From positions 14,174,001-14,238,000 of the forward strand of contig NC_080560.1 in the NCBI RefSeq assembly GCF_030253575.1: 64,000 nt of DNA, read 5' to 3'. Position numbers and translations under genes: made by a program. Below, in pieces: positions 52,603 through 64,000 of the stretch (position 1 is its first letter; every line of letters starts with the position of its first letter). Under the pieces are notes generated by a model, which was not told the DNA's origin, did no database searches, and was given only the letters and a program-made list of their open reading frames with translations. The DNA is from Rhododendron vialii (taxonomy: Eukaryota > Streptophyta > Magnoliopsida > Ericales > Ericaceae).

Positions 52603-55600
52603 ATGAATGGGCTCTACACACATCCACCAGAAATGGAGATGGGTTCAAGCTCTTCCACCTCTTCCAACTCCTCTGATTCACTCAAAGGCTTGAAATTTGG
52701 CCGTAAAATCTACTTTGAAGATGTGGGCTTTGCACCGCCGCCCAAATCCGGTGGTGGGTCGCCGTCATCCTCCGGGAGCGGCGGGCAGCCGCCCAAGAAG
52801 GGGAGGAGCGGGGGCGTTCAAGGTGGACAGCCACCCAGGTGTCAGGTTGAAGGGTGTAGAGTAGATCTGAGTGATGCCAAGGCTTACTATTCGAGGCACA
52901 AAGTGTGTGGTATGCACTCGAAGTCACCTAAGGTCATTGTTGGAGGCCTTGAGCAGAGGTTTTGCCAGCAGTGTAGCAGGTCAGCTAGGTTTTTCCCTTT
53001 TAGCTATGTTTATAGTTATATGAATATCATATATGCATATGTTGTTGTTGATCATCCACTTCTGCTTTGATTTGTGTGGTTGTTTGGGGGTTTTTTGAGC
53101 ATGACTTGGGTGGTGAATAATTTGTTGCAGTGATTTTCTTGTTTTGGTTTTAGTACTTCTGTTAGATTGGTGGGTTTTGTTGTTGCTTATTGTTGATGTT
53201 TTGGTGTTTTTTTTCTATTGTGTTTGGATGACCCTGCTGGACTTGATTCTTGGTGTACAGTGAGGAGATTTTGGGTTTTTTAATTTTATTTTTTGTGCGT
53301 GTTTGTCCGTGGGAATAGGTTTTGATAATTGTTTCTCTTTGGGACTTGTCAATGTAATTTTCTTTTTTTGGGGGTTATGGTTATTGCTCAAAAATCACAA
53401 GATAGAAGAGGCACGAAAATCGGTCCCACGAAGATCTCTACATATTTGTCCAGAATTTACAAGATAAACACAGAAGGCACAAAATTTTCATGCTTTGGCA
53501 AGTTACCTATGTTCAAAGAAAGAGATGCAGGTTGAACTCCCTGTCAACAATAAATAGGGGCTATAAGAAGCCCAGCTATTACTCTACCTGTTCACTGTTC
53601 AGTGGTCCATGGAAACATGTGTTCTATAATGGCATGCCAAACATGCTCCATTGTCATATACGTACGGTAATGATGCACAAATGACACGAGTTTAGAAATT
53701 GTCATCAAGCAGGATTTGGGATTCTTGAGGGCTGTTGGACTATGCCCTTTCGTATAAATAGGGGAGAGTTCTCATTTCCTTCCGTTGCTAATGTTATACG
53801 TCACACAGTTTCAACCTTTCTACACTGGCAACTCTTGAAACTTCATAAATAAGTTGACAACGCGAACAGGGACACAACTAGAGATATACATTCAACGGGC
53901 TCCTATTTTCTCACCCCATCGTTACTTCTTGCTCTATAACTTCTTCATATCATCCTGCTGTTTTCTAATGGGTTTAGGATTCTAGTGGCAAGGCTGCCAA
54001 GAAGTGCAGCCTTAGAAAGGTCTTCGGTGTTGCACATTGTATCATGTTGATGAAATTTCGAAGAGTCTATCTGCATCCTCATGGGGAAGTTACAATTGAT
54101 AAGAAAAGGTCATGGACGTGTCCTGTCTAAACAACTTTTGTAGTTTTGTTATCATCCTTCCAAGGTTTTTGGATCTTCTCTCAACAGTTTCACACAACCA
54201 TTGGTACCTAGTAAATTAACATGTGAGTCCTCTAGCTCACTAAAATGTGTAAAAGTTAAAGCACTGCCTTGAGCCCACAAATCATGAGTGACGAGACATG
54301 TCACAAGAATATCATTGGTGGGAAGTGGTACTGGTTTTTGGTTTATCCAGTATAGAGCTGATTTTTTTTTTTTTGTGTGCATGTAAATCGACTGACTATA
54401 GATAGTATTTGTTTTTAGTGGGATTGGAATCCATTTTATGCTACTTATTAAAGATTAGGTCAATGACTCCATTGGTCTATGTTGTCCATTTGTTGCTTGA
54501 GTCATGCATTGTCACATGGCTTTGACTGGATACTTGTGTCACTATCTGGTATGCACTCCTCGGGTGTATTTTACATACCGTATTACCGTGTGACACGCAC
54601 ACTGAACATGGCTACATACATGCACGAGGTGCACATGTGATTGTGTTTGTGCATGAACTTATTAGATTGGATAACGGAAAATTCAGTTTTCAGTACAGGC
54701 TTGTTTATGAATCAAGATAGGAATTGAGGAAGTCATTGCTATATGTTAGTATAATCTGAGAAGGGATATCATACTTGCAATTGTATGCACATAGGGCTAC
54801 ACATGAAGGTAAAAACCCTCTTAAGAGATAGGAATGAAAGGCCATCTATGTTGTTTCAGGAGTTGCTATTACACGGTTAGTTTTCCTTTTTGCAGTTTCA
54901 ATAGGTTTTGCTCTTGGGATTGCGCATTTCCTTTCTTGGCTGAATTTTAGATTGGTGCCATTTGCTAGTTCTGTGCTGTACCAGTTGTATATGAAATATC
55001 TAGGTCCTCTTCGCATGTCGCAGCTACTCTCCAAAAAAAAGGAGCATACTTATGCTACTTAACTGTAGGCTTAATATCTGATTATGACCACAAATATTGT
55101 TCAAAAATTATGTCTTTAAATTGCATGCTTTTTAATGCATGCGTATTGCTAACCTTTGCCTAGTAGGCGGTGAGATTTTCAATACACATCTCACGGATGT
55201 TAATACGCTTTCACGGATATCAAAACATTTTTTCTGATATCGATGCGCTTTTACACATTATCCACCGCCCTTAGGGCTATGGTTGGCATTTTCCTTAGTA
55301 CATACATACTCATAAAAATGGCTTTACGTTTCCCTTTTCTATTTTTTCCTGCACAAAATGTTCTATATCAAAACCCCTTACCATGATAAGTTTATCTTAA
55401 ACTTCAATTTTTCGCAAACTTTTACAAATGGAATCTTCAAGAATCAATATTGACTTTCAGGTCCGAGAAAGGTACAGTTCAATGCAGAATTATATGTCTT
55501 GAGTCACACAATGGTCATCTACTCAATTCCCTACTAGCTGCCTGTTAGGACTTAGAAGGAACCCCAAAACACAAAAATAATGGATTGGATGTGTCAAATA

Positions 55601-57306
55601 CAAATTCTTGACGAATCAACATACGAAAACATTAGATTTCTTCAAAACCAAGGTGTGGTTATAGGGATGGGAAGAATGTTCTTACAGGTCTTCGGCCCCA
55701 TTACCAGTTAATTTGGTTCTTTGCATGAGCGTAACACGTACCATGGAAGACCTAAATGAATGTGGTTCGTTATTTTCCAAAGGATGAGTCTGAATTAACG
55801 ATGGCCATGCATGCATTTCTAGGGGTTGTGCTCCGAGTGCTAAGCATCTGTTGGCTAATATAGAAGTTGGTAGAAGTCTACTTTAAAGTTATAGTATCAC
55901 AATGTAAATACGGATTAAGGGATTTTGATATTTTGGATGTACTTTTATTTTAAACTGGATGATAGCAGAGGGCACTTTTTGTTTTTAGTGGAATGCAGAG
56001 GACACTTGTGTTCCTAAAATTCTAGTAGTTTTCACTTCTCAGTGAATCAGTGATCTTGATAAGCACTCTCATTTCCCATGTGGACGTAGACAAATTGGGA
56101 AACCACACATCTTGATTTGCTTTTCATGTTCAAGTATCATTCATCAAAACATCCTTTTTAATGGATCATGCATTTTCTTCCCAGAAACTAATATTTGTTC
56201 GAATTAATAAAAATTTGGGTGGCTTTTTGCACAGGTTCCATCAACTTCCCGAATTTGACCAAGGAAAAAGAAGTTGCCGTAGACGCCTGGCTGGCCATAA
56301 TGAGCGTCGAAGGAAGCCACCACCTGGATCTTTATTAGCCTCGCGCTACAGAAGTTTATCTTCATCTTTCTCTGGTCAGATCTCATCCATAAAACATAGA
56401 ATAGACCAGAGGGCTTGTTATGCATCATTCTTGGACAATTTTCCAATATGTACACAGAAAACTTGTTTGGCAAACTGTATGCAAAGTTTGTTTCAGATTT
56501 TTTTTGGTAACCCACTTTTCAGGAAAACATCAAAATATTTTTGAAAACTGGTTCCGCAATAGAATCAAAACAAACCTGAATGTTTTGATCTTTTCTTTGC
56601 CCTTTCTTTTGAAAACACTGAGAATGTAAGACAAAGAAAATGAGAAAATTACAAACAGATAAGATTTACTTTTCTGCTTAACTATTGGCGCTCATTAATG
56701 ACAGAAAACAGCAGAGTCCAAGGCTTTATGATGGACTTCACCACATGCACTGGGCCCAACGGAAGGAATCCATGGCCTACTACCAGAGCAACCGGCCAGG
56801 TTTCAGCCAATCAACCGACTGCCACGGGAAAATTTCTTCCGCACCAGTGGCAGACTGAATCTGAAAATCTACCATCCAATCGCTTTCTGCAAGGTTCAGC
56901 AAGTGAGGCCCGTTATTCCGGTCCCAGCACTATTCCTTCGGCAGAATGTTTCACCGGAATTTCAGACTCCGGCTGTGCTCTCTCTCTTCTGTCAAATCAA
57001 CCCTCGGGAGGATCAAGAAACCATCGGTCTTTGAATCCAGGGGCAAATAATAACTTCCTAAATGCCAATGGCGAACCCATCGGTCACTTCTCGAGTACAT
57101 CATGGGGCTTCAAGGCCAACGAAGCCCATAGTTGTTCGCATGAGATGGCTCCTGATCTAGGCCTGCATCATCTACCACAGTCCACTAACAATCAGTATTC
57201 GGGGGGATTTGAGTTGGCCCAACAGAGTGGAAGGCAATACATGGAACTCGAGCATTCTCGGGCTTACGACTCTTCCTCAACTCAGCATATGCACTGGTCG
57301 ACTTAA
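52603..57306 (+). CDS. SPL9: SPL9/SPL15-type SBP-box transcription factor
   Basis: Plant-specific transcription factor of the miR156-regulated juvenile-to-adult phase change pathway. Coding exons: 52603-52979, 56235-56374, 56705-57306; 1119 nt encode 372 aa. The SBP domain (about 79-155) is split by intron 1 at the conserved place, after QQCSR. Zinc ligands are visible: finger 1 has C80, C85, C102 and H105; finger 2 has C121, C124, H128 and C140. The nuclear signal [17 protein letters not shown] overlaps finger 2. Exon 3 carries the miR156 site in the ALSLLSN region and ends [19 protein letters not shown], the SPL9/15-type tail. An in-frame ATG at 52633 gives MEMGSSSS, which matches the usual family start and may be the true one (362 aa). 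Intron 1 is 3.3 kb and hosts a MITE. A LINE remnant lies just downstream. The ortholog label within SPL9/SPL15 is inferred. Confidence 0.95.
55143..55292. mobile_element. Short MITE in SPL intron 1
   Basis: TATTGCTAACCTTTGCCTAG plus TAGGCGGTGA is mirrored by TCCACCGCCCTTAGGGCTAT plus GGTTGGCATT. The inner part repeats ATCTCACGGAT/ATC-GAT words. It belongs to the widespread AATGCYAACC-type small elements. Confidence 0.65.
56975..56994 (+). promoter_or_regulatory. miR156 target site in the SPL coding exon 3
   Basis: GTGCTCTCTCTCTTCTGTCA is the standard miR156 response element of SPL genes. It pairs with canonical miR156 except at one position near the 5' side of the target, a mismatch also known from Arabidopsis SPL9. 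In frame it encodes the conserved ALSLLS core. Confidence 0.95.
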
Positions 57307-57655
57307 GTATCCCCCACCATTTCTCCTTGTTTGTTAGTGGCTATTTTAGTGACTTCTGCACTCTAATAACTGTATTTGGATTAGTCTTGTTTGTGCCTTT
57401 TCTTGGGGATGAAACCTAAGATCCATGTGTGTCTGATAAGCTAGGCGCAGGACTTGTTCTGGCTAAATTGGAATAATTTAGATGCTGCTGTTTGCTTTTG
57501 AATCTGCTGTCCTTTTTTGGTAGGGAAGAGTTTGGAAATTAGCTACTGTATGTATATAAGCTTAGTGTGCACTGGGATTGATGGCCCAATCCATGATGAG
57601 CCTCAGCAGTACATTATCAACAAGGTAAACCAATGTAATGACCAAGCAAGGGCAA
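57307..57655 (+). other. SPL 3' UTR and flank
   Basis: No coding signal. T-rich, as in a plant 3' UTR. The LINE remnant begins just after it. Confidence 0.5.
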
Positions 57656-57659
57656 AAAC

Positions 57660-59160
57660 AATTTTTTTTTCTTTTTTTGGTACTTCGGAATTTCAATTAA
57701 CTAAAAAAGCATGGACCACAGCAGAGTCATAACAAAGCTAAATGATAGAATAGTCTGAGATAAGTCCAAAGAGCACTAATCTAAAGCCTACCTAAGAAGA
57801 AGGCTATCTTTAATCAAGAACTCCTGTAGGGAGATGGGGGTAGTCACTGCAATAATCAACTCGTCGTTTAGTTTGGCTCCCAAGTGAGCAAGATGGTCGG
57901 CACATTGATTGGCATTGCAGTAAGTGTGGGATAACTTGGTGCCCGTGCGGTTTAGCAGCCCATGAGCTTCAGTTATGATAATACTTTGAGCGTGATTACC
58001 TGGATTGTCTTCATTGATGAGCTCAACAGCCACAAGAGAATCTGATTCGATAATAACATTTGCCAAACTTTTCTTCAGGATAATAGTAAGCCCTCTATAA
58101 ATTCTCCAGAGTTCCGCTTCAAGGCTAGAGTTACAGACAGGCTTACCAACCCTAGGATCTAGTCGCCCTTTGAGTCTCGAAACAATCCTCCAAAGCCTCC
58201 TTTACCATTAGATTCGTACCAGCAACCATCCGTGTTTAACTTGATTGAACCTGTACAAGGAGCAATCCAATTAGCACATTGTGAATGGGGCAGGCCATGC
58301 ATGTGGAGTGATTTAAAGGCTTCCTCAATCTCACGCACATAAGAGTATATTAGCTTGGCACTAATGGTAACCACCGAGTCCATATTATCAAAACTTTTTT
58401 TATTACGGTCTTTCCAAATTTGCCAAAGAGAAGTGATACATAGAGTAGGCCAATATTCCATTTATGCTCGCAGAATTTTTAAACTTTAGGTTCAAATGTA
58501 ACCATTCGGATAAAGGTCTATCCCATTCCCTTCACATGCTATGGCCTAAAGTGATTGCATTCCAAAGCTCAACAGCGTTGGGGCAATCTCTGAACAAGTG
58601 ATCTATGTCTTCGGGGAGATTGTTATCTCGGGCATATATCCGAGGTAACAAATCCTCTTCTGGCACGGAGCTTGTTAGTGGGTAATTTTTGAAGGAGGAT
58701 AAGCCAGATAAAAGTTTTGAATTTAGCAGGTAATTTTAGTTTCCAAAACCATTTCCACCCCTTTACAACTGCTTCGTCTTCATTAACCATATTATAAGCA
58801 GCCGCAACTGAAAAATTCCCACTAGGGGAACCCGCCCAGGTGGGGTGATCAGGCACGTTGGGAGCCAAAGGGAGTTTGATTCTGGAAATGGAATCAATCA
58901 CTCCTTGGTCCACTAAAGGGAAGCGCATATCCAGATTCCATCTACCATGCTCAATAAGCTTCACAACTTTAGCGTTAGAATTGGTGTGATTACCAGGAAA
59001 CAAGAGAGCCAAAAGAATTTCCCCACACCACCAATCCTTCCATATATCCACATATTTACCATCCCCAATGACACATTTCAGGCCCTTGGAAAATGACAGA
59101 TTGGGTATCCACAATGCTTCTCCAAATTGGGTGATAACTACCCTATCTGTATATTTGGTT
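57660..59160 (-). mobile_element. 5'-truncated LINE (zf-RVT and RNase H part)
   Basis: Read on the minus strand. Frame 59114-58623 gives GLKCVIGDGKYVDIWKDWW and NFSVAAAYNMVNEDEAVVKG, then WFWKLKLPAKFKTFIWLILL, the zinc-finger segment after plant LINE reverse transcriptases. Frame 58461-58159 follows with WQIWKDRNKKSFDN and the RNase H start KLNTDGCWYESNGKGGFGGL. Frame 58066-57788 has NVIIESDSLVAVELINED and CNANQCADHLAHLGA, the rest of RNase H. Stops and frame changes separate these pieces, and the endonuclease and reverse transcriptase are missing. The 3' end is an A-rich tail facing the SPL gene (57660-57681). Confidence 0.88.
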
Positions 59161-59164
59161 CACA

Positions 59165-59655
59165 TTACTGGAGCCTATTGGAAGTGGTAGACCCCGGTGT
59201 AATAACGAAGTAGAGGGAGAAATGGTCGCCTACCTTAAAGCCCGTGAACAAAACTGGACTACGGTCAATCTGCCTTCTGAGCCTGTCAACTGACTGACTG
59301 AAGTAGGGTTTGTGCTCTTTTTCTGTAGTTTTGCTTCTGCCGCCTTGCGAACCCGTCAAAAATGACTTACTGAAGTCATCGTACGAGATCTGTCCTATCA
59401 AAGTAGAGTTTGCGCTCTCTTTTTCTGTGTGTTTGTTTTTGCGGTCTAGTTACCTAGTGGCCAAGCAGATGTTTGGCTACCGATATTCGTTGCAGAGCAG
59501 CCTATGGGGATTCCGTTTAGCCGTTTGTGCCTGGGAGTTTTGGTCAAATTCTGTGCTGGATCTTAGTGCCAACGAACTAGGACCCAAGAATGTTTTGAAT
59601 AAGATGGAGGGACATGATGAAGCTAGAGGATTTTAAAAAATTTTCTTTTGGAGCA
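59165..59655. other. Intergenic with an imperfect direct repeat
   Basis: AAGTAG(G/A)GTTTG(T/C)GCTCT, TTTTTCTGT and TTTTGC(T/G) words recur about 100 bases apart (near 59300 and 59401), an old duplication. No gene. Confidence 0.4.
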
Positions 59656-59656
59656 A

Positions 59657-59765
59657 TCTACCTACACAACTCCAAAGACAACTGCGTCCAGAGCCGTTCG
59701 ATACACAAGTCAACATACATCGAACAGCTCTGAACACAATTGTGTCCAGAGTTGTGTTTGTAGAC
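59657..59765. mobile_element. 109-bp foldback
   Basis: CTACCTACACAACTCCAAAG, then GCGTCCAGAGC(C)GTTCGAT, is mirrored by ATCGAACAGCTCTGAACACA, GTGTCCAGAGTTGTGTTTGT plus AGAC. A compact hairpin with no coding content. Confidence 0.65.
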
Positions 59766-60430
59766 TTTTTATTTTGTTTTGTTTATTGTTTTCTTGCGGT
59801 CCTTGCTTAAAATATGAGTTCCATTTTCCCAAAAGCTTCAGAATGGGTTATTAAGTTCTGGAATACCTTCTAGTGTGGTGGAATTTTGCAAGTTTGGAGT
59901 AGAGTGGACTTATCAAGTTCACCTTAGCATCGCACTTTGTATCAACTCAATTACAAGACTATTTGCATAACTGTCACAGATATGCTTCATTCGATCCCAA
60001 TTAACATCTCATGGTAGCGGACAATCATTAACTTTACAGGTGGAAAATCCTACCCAAATTTGTTCGCGTTAACATCAATTTTGTGTCAATATACTAGCTG
60101 ATTCAACATCTACTTTCCTTTTAATTACACAAACTCTGAAATTTGCAAGGGCAGCTCTCCATAAGCAAAATCCAAAGGATGTAGCAGCTATGGTGTTCCG
60201 TTCCTCCTTCACAACAACTTGCCATCAATCTCATCAGAAAGCCTGGTTTCCTTTAGCCTCTTGAGTATTCTCAAAAAGAGGTGAAATTGCAGACTAAGAA
60301 AAAGCACCCCACACGGTTTAATGTTTTGGCAAGGTATTGACCTCATTGAGAACAATCTCATCCCTCTTGGCATGAAGTTGCATCTTCTTCGGGAAGTTGT
60401 GAAGAGTTGCACAAACTGGCGCGGTGTATT
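59766..60430. other. Intergenic and 3' UTR of the G-patch gene
   Basis: No recognised coding sequence. The part from about 60150 to 60430 is likely 3' UTR of the minus-strand gene that follows. Confidence 0.4.
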
Positions 60431-63400
60431 TCAATGGTCATCTTCATCTGTTCCTGGGCAGTTGGATAAGAGTGCCTCCATCGACTCATACTGAAACAAC
60501 AGCCAAACTCTATTCAGTCAAAGAAAACAAAACCAAATCTTTGCGATGCTGAGGAGGTGGAGGGCAATATCGTCAGGTGTCGCTACTTACCCGACATCCA
60601 CAGAAGAGGCAGTATTGATATTCCTCTCTCAATTTCAACAATATGTCTTGCAAATCCTGCATCAATGGGGTGCAATCAACATAAACAGATTGGCAGGAGA
60701 ATCAAAAGCAAAACAATAACAAGAAATATTTGTATCGCAGATAGATAGACGTTCTTTGCATAACCAGGGCACCAAAAATAACGCAATATTTAAATTGTAA
60801 GCAGTGACAAATTGGTTTGCCAATAAACTAAATTCAAGTATTCAACTGCAGAGGTAGCCCTATGCGGGCTAGAATAAGAAAATGCATAGCTCTGTACAGT
60901 AGATTAGATCCTCAAATACATCTTCGTGCTTCAACAGAATATTGGACAGCTCTTCGATAATTTGCTTTCTTTTCAGTAAGAACAATTCACTCCATTTATT
61001 TCCACCGGCTATGAGCATCGACTCGGACTATATATCCGAGGGGACCAAATATTCATTGTGTGGTTAAAATTATGACATTTCGGATTGAATATTCATTCAA
61101 ATCCTCGGATATATAATCATCAAATTGGACTATAAAAATTCTTACAGGACCGCCAGAACTGTTAAGCTGCAGTCATTGGTTTTTGCACCCATTGGCCCAT
61201 TTTCATCCACTTCCAATTCATAAACTGGGGCATGTGATTTATAAAGAAAGACAGAAAGAGAGTTAACTGCATTCCAAGATCGAAAATTACAAAAAAAATA
61301 AACAAAAACCCTTGATGACGGGATAAGAATTTGAATCCAGAAGAAAGTTTGCCGTCAAGAATCAACAGTAACTAGAATCTATACTAGCTTATCAGGTAAT
61401 CTAGATACGGTCTTAGGATCAAGCCTCGGTCATGCTTTTTTACCAGGTTGAAGGAATCTCAAGCAAGGGGAGCCTACAACTCATCTTGTAGCCCCACTCC
61501 CTAAACCCAAAAAGGCAAAAACAAACAGGAAAAAGAGAACGAGTATAGCAACTTATGAGGCAGGCAAACCTCGACTTTTGCTTAGCCAAGGAATGAGATT
61601 TATTCGCACACACGAAGAAACATCATCTCCAGAGAAGTACTACCATGAATAGGAATTGAAGTTCAGAATCATAGAATGCAGTTCCAGTTGCATCTGATTT
61701 GAAATTCGAGTACAATGTAATTTTGTTGATTGGATGACCACAAAATTAGCGCAAGAAGGGGAAAGGGGTTCCATCACCAAGCTTCTTTCCGAAATATCAA
61801 TGAAACAACTAATCATACAGTTTGGCAAGACAGATGGTTCACAAACACTTTGAAAGTTGCTAGCTTCCAACTCTTTCAAAGATCTATGGAACTCATAGGA
61901 TACATGGGAATTATATTTTCCTGTAGCTACAAATTTCCAGAACTGGCCCCAATGCCAAGCTCATTTCCAAGTGGCAACCATGGTGTCGAAATTTTCTGAG
62001 GTTAAGAGATCTTGGAACTTCTTTCTAGAGGTTTAAGGACCACTCAGTGACCTGCTAGTAGATTCCAACAATCTTAACCACACGAGGCCAAGTCATATAA
62101 CATAAGATGCCACTTTCCTTTACCAGATCACCATTGAACCATTGAACTGAACCGAAATAAAATGTTGATCACCCTCACCACTCATCAACAACTTTATCCA
62201 CTTTATCGAGTTTTAGTGACAGAGAACTCATGTTTTCCCTATTCGTGAGCCAGAGCTAATGTGGAAGGCTATCCAAAACCAATATAGCTACCAAAGCTTC
62301 ATTGCCATGAACCTTTGATTCTATTCATCGTAACATAACAAAACCAACCCGACATACTGATTGACAACACAGCTGACCATGGCATCTTTTCCTTCGTGGA
62401 CGGGTTTTCGGAAGAATGATGGTTCAACTTGTCAACAACCTTATTTCATGACATGATGACATCAACTCCCAATGTCAAATCCAATCTTCCAAGACAATAA
62501 ATTGAAGCACACACACCAACATCATCAAACTAGTAGTCAAATCAACAACATTGTTCCTTCCCATGATCAAAGACTGAGATACAAATCCAAAGCCCAATAT
62601 TGAAGATTTAATTGATCGAACATTGACAATACAAAGAGCTAAAATTAGCACAAAAAACACATGTACTTTACACTTTTACATACAGAAGTAAATATGCAAG
62701 TCAGAAAGGCAAGCACAAGAGCTTAAAAACAATATACAAGAGCACAATTAGGTAAAGCATATACAAAAGAACACATAATTATATACCGAGAACAAACGAT
62801 GGTTGTGGTTGAATAAGTAACCATACCTCTTCTGTTATCACCTCCTCCTCTTCCTCCTCTTCATCTCCACCATCCTCTTCGTCCTTCTCCTCCGCCTCCT
62901 CCACCACCACCTCCTTATTCTCCAACTGCTCGAACGCCGCCTTCGCCTTGTGATAATTCACCACAACTCTCCTACTCCTCCACTGCTCCTTCTGCCGCCA
63001 CCCGAAATCCGCCATCAACTCCTCCTCCTTCCTCTTATCTCTCTCCATCATTTCCTCCTCCATCCTCCTCTTCTCCTTCCTAGGGTCCTCCCGGCCGATC
63101 CCAGCCCGGGTCCGCCTGATCTCCACCCCCACGGGCTCGGCCAGGCCGGAACCCTCCTTCCCCAGCGCGGAACCCGGGGTGTAACCCATTTGTTTCAACA
63201 GCTTAAACCCAATGTTGGATTGGGGAATAGCTGATTCTAGGTTTGCTAGGGTTTGTTTGTCCTCTTCCTCTTGCTTTTGCTCTCTCTTGAGCTTGCGTTG
63301 TTCTTGCCAGTTTAGGGTTTTGGGTTTCTTGTTTGAAGATTGGGGGACATGGGTTTTGCTGATTGAGTCCTGAAAGTAAAGAGAAATTGGGTTTTTACAT

Positions 63401-63578
63401 GGTTTATTAGAAACATAGTAATTACATGTCAATATATCTAGTTGTATGTAAGTTTGGAACTGACCTTTTTTGAAGATTTTGGTGGATCAGTGGTTTCTGG
63501 GGGAAGGAACAGAGAGAGGTCTCCCATGTAATCATCTTCGGCTTCATCGGTCGTCTGGTTATTTGTTGCTTCCGCCAT
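60431..63578 (-). CDS. GPATCH11: G-patch domain protein, GPATCH11 type
   Basis: Nuclear protein with a G-patch, a motif that binds and activates DEAH-box RNA helicases. Coding exons in transcript order: 63578-63465, 63369-62827, 60656-60591, 60490-60431; 783 nt encode 260 aa. Residues 1-38 are acidic (DEAEDDYMGDL). The G-patch (about 88-134) reads NIGFKLLKQMGYTPGSALGK, then GLAEPVGVEIRRTRAGIGRE. A charged helical stretch follows (about 135-185), then a Glu/Asp tract (about 190-219). The C-terminal DUF4187-like part, split over exons 3 and 4, reads LQDILLKLREEYQYCLFCGC, then ESMEALLSNCPGTDEDDH, with Cys pairs that could hold a metal. This domain order matches animal GPATCH11/CCDC75. Intron 2 is 2.2 kb, and retention after exon 2 would add VWLLI and more. 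Human GPATCH11 is linked to splicing; a plant role is inferred. Confidence 0.93.
60657..62826 (-). other. Intron 2 of the G-patch gene
   Basis: A 2.17-kb GT-AG intron. It holds a small inverted pair (CGGACTATATATCCGAGG and CCTCGGATATATAATC, 61022-61110). No nested gene was recognised. Confidence 0.55.
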
Positions 63579-64000
63579 TGGCGGGGGGAGAGAGAGAGGG
63601 GAGAGACACCCGGGGGTGGACTGGAATCGTATTCTGAATAGTGAATTCCTTTCTCCAAGGTAACAAATTGGTTCGGTTGCTTATTTGTTCGAACATTTTT
63701 TTTCCTTTTTCCTTTGATCTACTAGTTTTTTAATTTCGGTTTTACCCAAAATAGAAGTGCATGTATGGCTGTCATCAATTGCCCCGTCACACCACTTTAC
63801 AATCTTTAAGAGACCCATCACACTTATTTTAGAGCCGAAATTAAAATTTCATTATGCATGGATGATGTTAAAAGTATATTTAGCCTCCATAAAAAGCTAT
63901 AAAGACTTGAACCTTCGACCAAATTCAAGTTCATAACTATTTAACCAATTAATTGGAGATCTATTGTTTGTTTATTATTTTCCCCGCATCATTCGTTCTG
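63579..64000. other. 5' leader of the G-patch gene and upstream flank
   Basis: CT-rich leader sequence (63585-63610 on the plus strand reads as GA-rich) lies directly upstream of the G-patch start codon. The last 250 bases are AT-rich. A B-box-like GAACCTTCGACC, seen as the complement, near 63910 hints at a minus-strand SINE remnant, too weak to call. Confidence 0.4.

Noticed and set aside
53380-53900. A possible LTR in SPL intron 1, from TATAAATAGGGG boxes
   Set aside because: Two TATA-like boxes are present but no terminal repeat, flanking duplication or internal region could be seen, so no element was called.
56161-56544. A separate 127-aa gene
   Set aside because: This frame is exon 2 of the SPL gene read through both flanking introns.

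Overview
The window is nuclear DNA of a flowering plant, almost certainly a eudicot. It is AT-rich, with short exons split by GT-AG introns, CT-rich 5' leaders, and many short transposons. The proteins read from the exons have their closest recognisable relatives in angiosperms. The SPL9-like and G-patch proteins would suit an asterid such as Ericales, but that is only an impression.

Seven protein-coding genes can be assembled. In order they are: plastid enoyl-ACP reductase (3645-8117, +, 12 coding exons, 394 aa); the SMC5/6 subunit NSE4 (15466-10656, -, 7 exons, 370 aa); a two-RRM UBA2-type RNA-binding protein (18795-23836, +, 6 exons, 335 aa); a single-exon mTERF protein (25776-27695, +, 639 aa); a small AT-hook-like nuclear protein (40063-40473, +, 136 aa); an SPL9/SPL15-type transcription factor with an intact miR156 site (52603-57306, +, 3 exons, 372 aa); and a GPATCH11-type G-patch protein (63578-60431, -, 4 exons, 260 aa). 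For each multi-exon gene the joined exons keep one frame and total a multiple of three. The genes are functionally unrelated; this is ordinary plant gene order, not an operon or cluster.

The space between genes, above all 27.7-40 kb and 40.5-52.6 kb, is filled with small DNA transposons. Many are foldbacks whose ends and target-site duplications can be read directly. They include a hAT element with a perfect 8-bp duplication inserted in an older foldback (2082-2424); a Mutator-like foldback with a perfect 9-bp duplication (17837-18273); three members of a second Mutator-like foldback family with 9-bp duplications (31296-31564, 36545-36948, 37102-37495); PIF/Harbinger-type MITEs with 3-bp duplications; tRNA-derived SINEs, one of AuSINE type; and truncated LINEs, the largest at 57660-59160.

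The most notable object is a probable Pack-MULE at 46551-47979. It has long inverted repeats and a near-perfect 11-bp target duplication, and it carries a piece of a leucine-rich-repeat receptor kinase gene. I see no CRISPR array, no tRNA or rRNA gene, and no convincing wholly new biological system. The novelty is in transposon nesting, gene capture, and small features of the host genes: two GC-AG introns in one gene, an in-frame duplication, and a duplicated splice-acceptor region.
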